64,000 nucleotides of DNA, taken from Lentisphaerota bacterium (GTDB lineage: Bacteria > Verrucomicrobiota > Lentisphaeria > Victivallales > Victivallaceae). The DNA is taken from contig SUWJ01000002.1 of NCBI GenBank assembly GCA_015061545.1, forward strand, positions 62,001-126,000, given 5' to 3'. Positions 25,419 to 34,300 of the stretch are shown here, piece by piece. The position numbers and the translations under genes were made by a program. The notes under the pieces are model-generated. The model searched no databases and had not been told where the DNA came from. It saw nothing but the letters and a program-made list of their open reading frames with translations. Numbering within the stretch: the stretch's first letter is position 1; each line of letters opens with the position of its first letter.

Positions 25419-27133
25419 GGCAATTTGCCTCCGATGGAAACCGGCCGCGCGATCTCCTGCAGCAAAGGCGACGGCTTGCGCGGGGCAGGTTCATTTTCCT
25501 GCCATTGCCCGCGCCACAGATTGAATTTCCTGCCCCGACTGACCAGCGGCTGCGCCAGCAGACTTTTCCACGACCGCTCGGGGTGATTGGGAAAAGATGG
25601 CGCCAGCAGATAGACCACCTGCTTTTCAGCTTTGGGCAATTCACTCAGCGCGGAGATCTTATGCACCGCAGTTTCCATATAGACACTTTCGGCAAAGAGG
25701 TCGCTCAAATCATATTTATAAACCAGCGTTCCAGCCTTGGCTCCATCGTTTTGCAGCGCATTTGCCAGCTGCAAAGCACGTTCGCGGCGGGGTTCATCCT
25801 GCGCCTGATAAGGAAAAACGATCGTATGATACGCCAGGAGCGGCCCCAGCGCAATCAACAGCCAATAGCACCAGATCGGCGGTTTTTCCCGCATTTTCAA
25901 CAGTACCAGCGCAATGACTGCCGCCGCGATCCCCGCAGTTACTCCCAGTGCTTTGACCGACGGATCATTGCTGAATCCGATCGAACGATCCAAATGCAGA
26001 TATTCGCTTATAATATGGGAAGGCAGCAGAAAAAATCCCAGTATCATCAACGCCGATCCCGGCAGCAGCAGCGCTGCCGCTGCATTGCCCAGTTTGCGGT
26101 ACCAATCGCCGTAGCGGCGGATATTCAGCTCATAATTCAGCGCAGTCATCACCGCCAGCGGCGGCAGCAGTATCAGCCAGTCATAAACATCGTCCAGCGG
26201 CGTGATCCACAGCAGGAAAAAGTCGGTCAGAAAAAGCGTCCGCAGAAAACGGCTGAAGATCGGCGTGGTATCCAGCGTCTGGATCGCCACGCAAAACGGC
26301 GCCCATGCCAGCAGCGCCCACGGCAGCACCCGCAAGCCCATATCCCAGGGGAAAGTCAACAGATGTTTCAGGTAATCTGCGTTATCCAGAAAATTGATCT
26401 GCGGATAACTTGCCGCCAGCCGCACCCCTTCCTGATGATACGGCAGATACCATAACAATATGGTCAGCAGCAGCAGCCCCAAACCCAGCATCACCCCCCG
26501 ATTGCGCAAGCGTTGAAAGATCCCCAGCGGCCGCCGCATAAAAACCAGCGGCAGCATAAAGAATATCACCCCTACGATCCCGCGCAGGGCAAACCCCGCA
26601 GAACAGGCAATAAACCCGATCAGCCACGCCTTGCTCCAATTCCCCCGCAGCGCGGCAAAATAGTACCACAAAAGCTGACCGCCGAAGGTCACCAGCACAA
26701 ACAGCCAATGGGCAAAACCATCGCCGGTTTTATCTATCGCCAGCAAATTCGTCAGCATTACCGCGGCGGCGCAAGCTCCGATGGAGAGTTTTTTCCGTGT
26801 CCGCCACGCCACCAGAAATACCAGCAGCGTAACGCCCAGCAATCCGAGCAGACTCAACACCCGTCCGCTGATTTCGGCAGGACACCCGAACTCGATCAAA
26901 ACCCGGCTCAACATCGGGAAAAGTACCGTTACATTGGGTATAGCCTCGCCATGAGCCATAACGATCGGCAGCGGGGTAAATTCCATACCCTGCGCCTGGG
27001 CAATCAAATAGCCCTCGCGCCAGCTGAGTTCCTGCATTCCCAGCGTCCACGGAGCAAATGCCACAATAAACGCCAATACCAACAGCAATACTGTCGGTAC
27101 AAGGCTCAAGTTTTTTTCCTGATAACGCGCCAC
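25415..27133 (-). CDS. GT-C fold membrane glycosyltransferase (ArnT/PMT-like)
   Basis: The 572-residue protein has about 11-12 membrane helices and an early loop (ELSWREGYLI) in the place where GT39/ArnT-type enzymes carry the catalytic acid (Glu34 or nearby). A short soluble C-terminal domain follows. Such enzymes transfer sugars from polyprenyl-phosphate carriers to lipid or protein acceptors on the outer side of the membrane. Acceptor and sugar are unknown. Confidence 0.78.
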   Translation of the reverse strand: MARYQEKNLSLVPTVLLLVLAFIVAFAPWTLGMQELSWREGYLIAQAQGMEFTPLPIVMAHGEAIPNVTVLFPMLSRVLIEFGCPAEISGRVLSLLGLLGVTLLVFLVAWRTRKKLSIGACAAAVMLTNLLAIDKTGDGFAHWLFVLVTFGGQLLWYYFAALRGNWSKAWLIGFIACSAGFALRGIVGVIFFMLPLVFMRRPLGIFQRLRNRGVMLGLGLLLLTILLWYLPYHQEGVRLAASYPQINFLDNADYLKHLLTFPWDMGLRVLPWALLAWAPFCVAIQTLDTTPIFSRFLRTLFLTDFFLLWITPLDDVYDWLILLPPLAVMTALNYELNIRRYGDWYRKLGNAAAALLLPGSALMILGFFLLPSHIISEYLHLDRSIGFSNDPSVKALGVTAGIAAAVIALVLLKMREKPPIWCYWLLIALGPLLAYHTIVFPYQAQDEPRRERALQLANALQNDGAKAGTLVYKYDLSDLFAESVYMETAVHKISALSELPKAEKQVVYLLAPSFPNHPERSWKSLLAQPLVSRGRKFNLWRGQWQENEPAPRKPSPLLQEIARPVSIGGKLP

Positions 27134-27234
27134 GGGCTCTCGCTTTGATATTTTGATTGAAATTTTTTATAAATTGAATCGGTAATATAGTACAGTTTAT
27201 GCTTTTCTGCAAACTGCAAGTTATTTTTTCCTGC

Positions 27235-27726
27235 TCAGCGCTTGTATCTGACCTGACGCACGGGGCGGCTGCTTCCTGCATCGGGCGCAGCACTCTGGTG
27301 CTGCATTTGCTTTTGACGCTGCATACGGCGGATCTCCTCGGGGCCCGGCAGATTGGGATTTTCGTTGGCATGAGCAAGTTTCCAATCCGGATCGGTCAGG
27401 TCCCCGGTAGCGTAGACCATCACCCAGTAGGGGTTGATATCCTTCTGGGTAAGGCGGCTGCTGTCGGCAGGACTTTCGTAAATTTCCCAGCGGAAAGTGG
27501 CCCGCCCCCGTTTGTTGCCCTCGTAAACTATCCGCTGATAGGGTACAACTTCGGCAAAAACACCCCGCAAATGATCGGGTACGGCTTTACCCTGCAGCGC
27601 CAGAGTACGGGCGCTGTTCACCAGCTGGGTTTGTTCTGCGGCGGTAAGTTCCTCAAAATACTCAGGGCGTGTGGCACAGCCGCTCAAAAGCAGCCCGACT
27701 GCCAGCAAAAACAGGTACTTCTTCAT
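27235..27726 (-). CDS. lipoprotein of unknown function
   Basis: The signal MKKYLFLLAVGLLLSGCATR carries a lipobox LSGC, so the mature protein starts at Cys18 and is lipid-anchored. The 145-residue mature part has a middle beta-rich segment (VPYQRIVYEGNKRGRATFRW) and a Gln/Arg-rich tail. No family recognised. GGAG precedes the ATG; the gene lies 12 bp after the murB-ddl fusion. Confidence 0.8.
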   Translation of the reverse strand: MKKYLFLLAVGLLLSGCATRPEYFEELTAAEQTQLVNSARTLALQGKAVPDHLRGVFAEVVPYQRIVYEGNKRGRATFRWEIYESPADSSRLTQKDINPYWVMVYATGDLTDPDWKLAHANENPNLPGPEEIRRMQRQKQMQHQSAAPDAGSSRPVRQVRYKR

Positions 27727-27738
27727 ATTTTCTGCTCC

Positions 27739-29586
27739 TCAATTTATGTTTTTTCTGCGGCAATGCGCCTGCACCAGCGCTGCGCACAAACGTTCAAAAG
27801 ATATATTCATACACGCAGCAGCCTTCGGCACCAGACTGGTAGCGGTAAATCCGGGCAAACTGTTGCCTTCCAGAATGTAAGGCACATCATCGCTGCCGAT
27901 GATAAAATCCACCCGCACCATATCGCGGCAGTTGAATTTATTGTAAAACTCCACCGCCAGCTCCTGCAAACGCTGCTGCTCTGCGGCGGTGATCTTTACC
28001 GGCGGACAAAAGTATTCGGTATGGCCGTTGGCGTAAATATATTTGGCATCGTAATCGTAAAATCCTCCCGGCGGACGGATTTCCACTACTGTCATCGCCT
28101 GATTGAGTATTACCGGAACAGTACACTCTCTGCCCTGAATAAATTTTTCCGCCAGCAGGATCGGCGCCTGCTCCAGCAATTTCGGCAGTTTGCTGCGCCA
28201 CGCATCAATGTCGTCGATCTTTTCGATGCCGACCGTTGATCCCTCGCAAGGAACTTTGACCACTACAGGAAAACTCATATCCGCGGGCGGTTCGTTCAGA
28301 TTTTCCGCCGTGATCTGCCAATCCGGTGCGGTGGGCATATTCAACTCTTTCAGCAGTTTTTTGGTCTTGAGTTTATCCATGATCATATCGCTGGCGATGC
28401 TGCCGGAACCGATAAAGTCAATATTTTTTTCCTCCAGCAGCTTCTGCAAACGGCCATCCTCGCCCCACGAACCGTGCAGCACAGGATAAACCAGATCGAA
28501 CTGCTCCAGATTTTCCGGCAGCTCCAGCTTCTGCAAATCAAACACCGTTACATCGTACCCGCCGTTGCGCAGGGCATTGGCAACCGCCGCACCGCTGCGC
28601 AGCGAAACTTCCCGCTCGCTGCTGCTGCCGCCCATAAACAACGCTATACGCGGAGCGCTTACAGAATCTGCCAGCTCCCGGTAACCGGCTGGATTGATAA
28701 ATTTGACCTCGCACTCCAGATAAAGCCCGAACTTATCGGCAATGGTACGCCGAATCGCTTTGGCTGCGGCAATAAAATCTTTTTCGCTGCCGCCGGCTTT
28801 GTTCACCAGATAGTTCCCATGCTCTTTACTGATGTAAAATGCGCCGAACTCCTGACCTTTAAGTCCTGCCAGATCAATAAGTTTACCCGCCGGATCAGCC
28901 GCCCCCGGATTGCGGAAAATACACCCCGCAGTCCGCCCGGCGGGTTCGCGGTTGCGGCGGGAAATCATCTCGCTTTGGATCAGCGCATTTTCCACTTCGC
29001 TGCTGCCCTGCGGCAATTTGAACTCTGCCGCCGTCACGATCACATCCTCCGGGATCGAAGAGCTGCGGTAACGCCATTCAATACTCCCCGCAGCAGAACT
29101 CCACGGATTGCCATTGAGATCGTAGCCCCGCAGCGCGGTAAGTTTATCGCTGATATTCTGACCGTTGGCTCCTGCATTCATCCGCAACGCCCCGCCCACG
29201 GTAGCAGGGATCCCGCACAGTTTGCTCATGCCCGAAAAGCCCCGACTGGCAGCCATCCGCACCATTTCGGGCAGTCTGGCACCGCCGCCTGCCACCAGTC
29301 GGCCCTCCGAATCCAGCGCCATGCGGGTAAAATCGCCCCGCAACCGCACAATAACGCCATCGAAAGGATCATCCGAACCGACCAGATTACTGCCCGCCCC
29401 GATCAGAAAGAGCTTGATATTCTGTTGCTTGAGATAACGCAACAGCGTAACCAGCTGGCAATCGTCCTCCACATCTGCCACCAGCGGCGCGCAATCGCCC
29501 GCTCCCAGCGTGGTCAGCTGAAAATACTTTACATTGGTGCGGAACTTTATTTCGGGCAAGTCGCGCAATACAGCTTCAATATTCAT
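27739..29586 (-). CDS. MurB-Ddl fusion: UDP-N-acetylenolpyruvoylglucosamine reductase / D-Ala-D-Ala ligase
   Basis: Two peptidoglycan precursor enzymes in one 615-residue chain. Residues 1-300 are MurB (FAD-binding LIGAGSNLVGSD at 61-72, GIPATVGGALRMNAGA at 125-140, catalytic region TAGCIFRNP at 219-227 and Glu291 or Glu293 at its end). Residues 311-615 are D-Ala-D-Ala ligase (MGGSSSEREVSLRSG, HGSWGEDGRLQ, VVKVPCEGSTVGI, MVRVDFI, LEGNSLPG). The usual catalytic Ser of MurB is Cys222, a change found in some other MurB proteins. ATG 29586 has AAGG upstream. Linking the two enzymes should keep their amounts equal. Confidence 0.92.
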   Translation of the reverse strand: MNIEAVLRDLPEIKFRTNVKYFQLTTLGAGDCAPLVADVEDDCQLVTLLRYLKQQNIKLFLIGAGSNLVGSDDPFDGVIVRLRGDFTRMALDSEGRLVAGGGARLPEMVRMAASRGFSGMSKLCGIPATVGGALRMNAGANGQNISDKLTALRGYDLNGNPWSSAAGSIEWRYRSSSIPEDVIVTAAEFKLPQGSSEVENALIQSEMISRRNREPAGRTAGCIFRNPGAADPAGKLIDLAGLKGQEFGAFYISKEHGNYLVNKAGGSEKDFIAAAKAIRRTIADKFGLYLECEVKFINPAGYRELADSVSAPRIALFMGGSSSEREVSLRSGAAVANALRNGGYDVTVFDLQKLELPENLEQFDLVYPVLHGSWGEDGRLQKLLEEKNIDFIGSGSIASDMIMDKLKTKKLLKELNMPTAPDWQITAENLNEPPADMSFPVVVKVPCEGSTVGIEKIDDIDAWRSKLPKLLEQAPILLAEKFIQGRECTVPVILNQAMTVVEIRPPGGFYDYDAKYIYANGHTEYFCPPVKITAAEQQRLQELAVEFYNKFNCRDMVRVDFIIGSDDVPYILEGNSLPGFTATSLVPKAAACMNISFERLCAALVQAHCRRKNIN

Positions 29587-29594
29587 AACCAACC

Positions 29595-29975
29595 TTACTT
29601 GGAGTAAACTTTTTCAGCGTCAAAAACCGTTGCTTCCACCTCTTCCAGCGCGTTGTCTTTCACCCGCCGGTAGAAGCAGCTGCGATGCCCCGTGTGACAG
29701 GCGCCCGGGCCGAGCTGTTCGATCTTGAAGATCACCGTATCGCAATCGCAATCCACCAGAATCTCTTTGACCACCTGCAAATGTCCGGAGCTTTCGCCCT
29801 TTTTCCAAAGCTGATTTCTGCTGCGCGAAAAGTAGGTTGCGTAGCCGCTTTTGAGCGTTTCCGCCCAGGATTCAGCATTGATGTAAGCCATCATCAAAAC
29901 TTCGTTGGTTTGGTAATCCTGCGCAATGGCAGGAATCAACCCGCCCGACTTGGCAAAATCCAGTTCAATAGCCAT
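29595..29975 (-). CDS. hisI: phosphoribosyl-AMP cyclohydrolase
   Basis: The third enzyme of histidine synthesis, opening the adenine ring of PR-AMP. A 126-residue stand-alone HisI with the metal-binding DCDCDT (residues about 76-81) and C-H-T-G-H-R-S-C-F motif (about 92-100). It is not fused to HisE. GGAGG precedes the start, which is 3 bp after cdsA. It is isolated from other his genes here. Confidence 0.94.
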   Translation of the reverse strand: MAIELDFAKSGGLIPAIAQDYQTNEVLMMAYINAESWAETLKSGYATYFSRSRNQLWKKGESSGHLQVVKEILVDCDCDTVIFKIEQLGPGACHTGHRSCFYRRVKDNALEEVEATVFDAEKVYSK

Positions 29976-29978
29976 AGA

Positions 29979-30821
29979 TCATATTCCTCCGCTGGTCAGC
30001 GCCAGATAAAACAACGGCGCGTTGTATATAAAACTGTCAATAACATCCAATATTCCGCCCATACCGGGGATCCAATGCGCCGAGTCCTTGATATCGGCGG
30101 CGCGTTTGAGCTGCGACTCGGTCAAATCCCCGCCGAAGCTGCCCAGAAATGCGAAGAACCCGAACAGGCACACGCCCCAAGTTGGCAGCGTTATAACTCC
30201 GCAGGCGGCAAAGATCAGCGCCGTGCCGATTGAAAACAGCGCCGCCCCCGCCGTACCTTCCCACGATTTTTTGGGGCTGATGGATGGCACGATCTTGTGA
30301 TTGCCGTTTTTCATAAGTTTGTTGGAAAGCATCCCTGCAATGTATCCGCCGGTATCGGACGCCTTGGTGCAAAGCACCAGCGCCAGAAAAACCATCGCAC
30401 CGGAATCGAAGTAGATGCGGCTTAAAGGCAGCAAAATCAACAGCGCCGCCGCCGTCACCCCGGGGGTGACAAAAAGCCGTTTGACCGCCCGAGCCCGATC
30501 GGAATCAAAAAGCAGCATCAGCATTAAAAAACAGAACAACACCACCGTGACCGTTAAGGCTGAAGGCAGAAAACGGGTGTACTCCGCCAGAAACTTACCC
30601 GTGCCGCACTTAGCCATAACCAGCAGCGCCGCAGCAGCAGCCGCGGGCAAATTGACCGGCAGCGCCAGTTTGCGGGCAATATTGGCGATTTCCAACACCG
30701 CCGCCAGCGTAATGGGCAGGATCAACGCGGCAAAAATCCATGGACCGCCCTCTTTCCAGCAAACTACCAGAAAAGCCAGCGCCAACAGCAAAGGAAAACT
30801 TATTATGCGGTGTTTAAGCAT
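29979..30821 (-). CDS. cdsA: phosphatidate cytidylyltransferase
   Basis: The enzyme makes CDP-diacylglycerol from phosphatidate and CTP, for all phospholipids. Eight or so membrane helices in 280 residues; the family signature is intact near the C-terminus (SQLKRAADIKDS through PGMGGILDVIDS, with the Lys-Asp and Asp-x-x-Asp metal ligands). A GGAGGT ribosome site precedes the ATG. uppS, often adjacent, is absent here. Confidence 0.92.
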   Translation of the reverse strand: MLKHRIISFPLLLALAFLVVCWKEGGPWIFAALILPITLAAVLEIANIARKLALPVNLPAAAAAALLVMAKCGTGKFLAEYTRFLPSALTVTVVLFCFLMLMLLFDSDRARAVKRLFVTPGVTAAALLILLPLSRIYFDSGAMVFLALVLCTKASDTGGYIAGMLSNKLMKNGNHKIVPSISPKKSWEGTAGAALFSIGTALIFAACGVITLPTWGVCLFGFFAFLGSFGGDLTESQLKRAADIKDSAHWIPGMGGILDVIDSFIYNAPLFYLALTSGGI

Positions 30822-30938
30822 TTTACCTCCGTTAAAGAGTGGTTTTATTTAAAAATTGATGCAAAAATCATTCTGTTACCGGATCACGCTGAACTATCAT
30901 TCACCCCGGCTAAAGGTGTTTTTCTGCATTTTTCCGAC

Positions 30939-31003
30939 CCGTCATTTATCCGTCACTTCCCCGTCACTTGCAGGGAATCAAGCTCAAAAAACATCCGTCA
31001 GTT
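30939..31003 (+). repeat. CCGTCACTT-type units, upstream flank
   Basis: Units CCGTCATTT (30939), CCGTCACTT (30950), CCGTCACTT (30961) and CCGTCAGTT (30995). The first three are exactly 11 bp apart. A related array with the same spacing lies beyond the other end of the giant gene at 43979-44009, and similarity continues into AGCTCAAAAA on both sides. Confidence 0.6.
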
Positions 31004-31190
31004 CGTGCTGAAAGCGCCGAACTTGCTCAAACCGAAAGGCTTTGCCCTGTTTCTGACAAAATAAAATCCATCAAGCATAATGTAGCACCTGAACAGCAAA
31101 AAATCCACCTGCATACCCCTCTTTCCTCAAAAAGAGTGCAAAAAATTCCATCCTGCCCCTGCAAAGTACCATTTACCCGCCTCAAAGGGC

Positions 31191-31237
31191 AAAAAAGCAG
31201 AAAAAACTGAAAAAATACGAAAAAAACTCAAAAAAAA
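31191..31237. promoter_or_regulatory. five helically phased A-tracts (curved DNA)
   Basis: A6 at 31191, A6 at 31201, A6 at 31210, A7 at 31220 and A8 at 31230: steps of 10, 9, 10 and 10 bp. This period matches the DNA helix, so the region should be intrinsically bent. It ends 23 bp upstream of the -35 box. Confidence 0.7.
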
Positions 31238-31260
31238 GCAACTACAGCCCGCCAAAATCA

Positions 31261-31288
31261 TTGCAAAAGCCCCGACGGGTGTTATATT
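31261..31288 (+). promoter_or_regulatory. promoter for the giant gene
   Basis: TTGCAA (31261-31266) and TATATT (31283-31288) with a 16-bp spacer. The predicted start near 31295 lies within the overlapping palindrome and gives a leader of about 55 nt. Confidence 0.6.
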
Positions 31289-31302
31289 AGCATAGCTAAT
31301 AT
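31284..31302 (+). promoter_or_regulatory. palindrome over the -10 box
   Basis: ATATTAGC and GCTAATAT are perfect 8-bp arms around ATA, covering the -10 box and the expected start point. This is a typical operator position. Confidence 0.55.
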
Positions 31303-31349
31303 GATCCGGCAAACCAGAGGCATTGCCGAAAAAAATGGGGATTGATTTT

Positions 31350-34300
31350 ATGGAAGAGCAGAAAATTGCAAATGGTGGCTTGCAAACTGTCGTGCAAATT
31401 GCAGTACCGCAAATAATTTACCTTGACTTCGACGGGGAACTGACCAAATATGACGGAACCGTCCTCAAGATCGACCGCGTGGAAGTTGCAGATCCGCTGC
31501 TGAGCGCGGAGCGCATCGCCGGCATAACCGGAGAATTGAACCAAAAATTTGCTGCACAGAATGTAATTTTTGTCACCGAAAAGCCTGCTTCTGCCGATTT
31601 TTCCACCATTTTTATCGGCAAGAGCGATGATTTTTCTGCTTACGGCACCTTTCAGGGCATGGCTGAAACCGTAGACCTGAACAATACCAAACCCACCGAT
31701 AACGCCTTTGTTCTGCTGGATAAAACCTCCACCGATCAGGAGATAATCGCCACTATCGCCCACGAAGCGGGCCATCTGCTCGGCACGCTGAACCACGGCG
31801 GCGAAGGTCTGCAAGCCTACGCGGCGATCACCAGCGTAACCAGCGGTCAAACCGTCAGCGGAATCACAGTTGCGTCGGGGGACAGCCTCTGTATTTCCAG
31901 CGGCGGATCAGTAACAGATGCAACCATTTCTTACGGCGGAAGTATGTACATTTCCAGCGGTGGAGTGGCGAATGACGTAACCGTTTCCAGCGGATATATG
32001 AATGTTTTTAGTGGCGGTACTGCTGATAATATTACAGTCAATTACGGCGGATCGGCTACGATTTACAGCGGTGGGACGGCGAGTATTGCGTTTAATCCGT
32101 GGAGCGGTACGATCGTTTCCAGCGCGGGCGCAGTGGTCAATTATCTGGAGCGGGATGCGGAGGTCTATTTCGGCGGCTCTGCGCAGGGAATCATCAGCCA
32201 AGGCGCGGCTTTGAGCGATATTTATATTGGCAGCAATCTCTCCGCCATCGTTTACGAAAGCGGAAGTCTGATCAACGCATCGCTGCAATCAGGCGGCCGG
32301 GTGATGAACTACGGCACGGTGGAAAATCTGGTGGTCAACTCCGGCGGCGTGGTCAACAATTACGGCACGCTCAGCGTTGTATGGAACCCGTGGGGCGATA
32401 ACAGCAAAATCTACGGCAACGGCAGCGTTACTTATCTGGAACGCGATGCTGAAATCTATTACGGCAACACCGTTTCGGGGTTGCTCGACCGGGGCGGCTC
32501 CACGGAAAATCTGACCCTTTCCGGCGGACTCTCCGCCATCGTTTACGAAGATGGGGTCGTTTCCGGCGCCGACGTGCAAGTCGGCGGGAATCTGCTGCTG
32601 GCAGTCGGCGGTTCGGCGCTGAAAGTCCGGGAAAATGGCGGATTTGTAAGTGCTGCCGAAGGCGCGGAAATCGAATTTATTGAACATACTTTCAGCAATA
32701 CAGAGCTTAACAGCGGCAACAGCGCCACAGTCCACTCCCGCACCAGCGCGGTGGATATAACGGTCAACACCAATGCTCAGATGGATGTCTTTGACGGCGG
32801 CAACCTTTCGCAGCTGAAAGTCAACGGCGGTCATGTCAACATCTTTGACGGCGGCAGGCTGGATAACTACAGCGTAACCGGCGGATGGATCCATATTTCC
32901 GGCGGCAGCGCCACCAATGGCTCGGTAACTTCCGGATATGTAAATGTATACAATTCGGCAGCATTGGAAAATATTACCGTTACCGGAAAAGGCCGCATAA
33001 CGATCCAGTCGGGAGCCTACATCAGCAATCTTAAAGCTGATGCCACGGCGTATCTGGGAATAACCGTTGCCGACAATACTTATGTTGAAGGCAGTTACGG
33101 CGGCAGCAGCTTTGTTATGAAAGATGCCGTTTTGAACAGCTTTGATCTGCGTTCCGGATTTATTGCCGTTTCTTCCGGCGGTACGGTCAACGATATAACG
33201 GTTTCTTCCGGCGGATATATTGTAATGAATAACGGTGCCGACGGCGGACAGATAACGGTTCAATCCGGCGGGATCGTCTACATTTCCAGCGGCGCGGATG
33301 CCAGCGGTATAACGCTCCACTCCGGCGGCAGAATGTATGTATTTGCCGGTGGTAATGTAGAAAATATCACGCTCAACGCTGGTGGATCGGTTTATGTAAG
33401 CAGCGGCGGGAAAGCAGAAATCTGCTTCAATCCGTGGCGCGGCGCGGTGTTCGCTTCGGCAGGCGCAGCGGTTACTTATCTCCAGCGGGATAACAATGTA
33501 TATTACGGCAATTATTCGCAGGGCATTGTCAGTCAGGGCAACAGCCTGAGCGCGCTGGATATTGCCAGCGGCAATTCGGTGATCGTTTACAGCAACGGAA
33601 ATCTTGCCGATGCCACGGTCCATGCCGGCGGCATGATGTATGTTTCCAGCGGCGGGACGGCTTCGGAGATCGTGGAATACGGCGGCTATGTAAACATTGC
33701 CGATGGTGCCCAAGTGACCTTTGCGGAACACACCATTGACAAGATGAACCTTTCCAGCGGACACCGGGCCACCTTCCACTCGGGAACAACGGTGGAAAAA
33801 CTGCTCGTCAACAGCGGTGCGGCGGCCTACATTTACAACGGCGGTTCGGCGGTCGATCTGCACGTATCTTCAGGCGGAACAACGTGGATTTACGATCACG
33901 GCATCGCGCAGAGTGTAACAGTTCATGCCGGCGGCAACATTACCATTTACAGCGGCGCAGTTGTCAGCAGTCTGGATTGGACGCCTTGCGAAGGCAGGGT
34001 CTTTGTGGAAGACGGCGCCACGGTCAACTTTACCCGTGAACTGACGGGGGTGTATCTCGGCAGCAACAATCACCTGATCGCTCACGAGATGGTCATTTCC
34101 AACAGCAGCATGGGCAGCGGCGCACTTATGTACGTTATGCAGAACGGCTCGGCGGTGAATATCAGCGCCTTCAAAGAAGGGCATATCCACGTTTCCAGCG
34201 GCGGTTTGATCGACAGCGCTACGCTGAACAACTTCGGACGGCTCTTTGTCTACAATGGCGGGATTGCCGAAAACACCGTCCTTAACACCAACGGCTTGTT

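Larger units (their letters stand above)
30822..31349. other. 528-bp non-coding region before the giant gene
   Basis: No credible gene. It holds, in order: the divergent leader of cdsA; four CCGTCANTT units (30939-31003); a CTCTTT/AAAGAG-type imperfect hairpin near 31119; five phased A-tracts (31191-31237); the promoter (31261-31288); and a palindrome (31284-31302). Each is listed separately. Confidence 0.6.
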
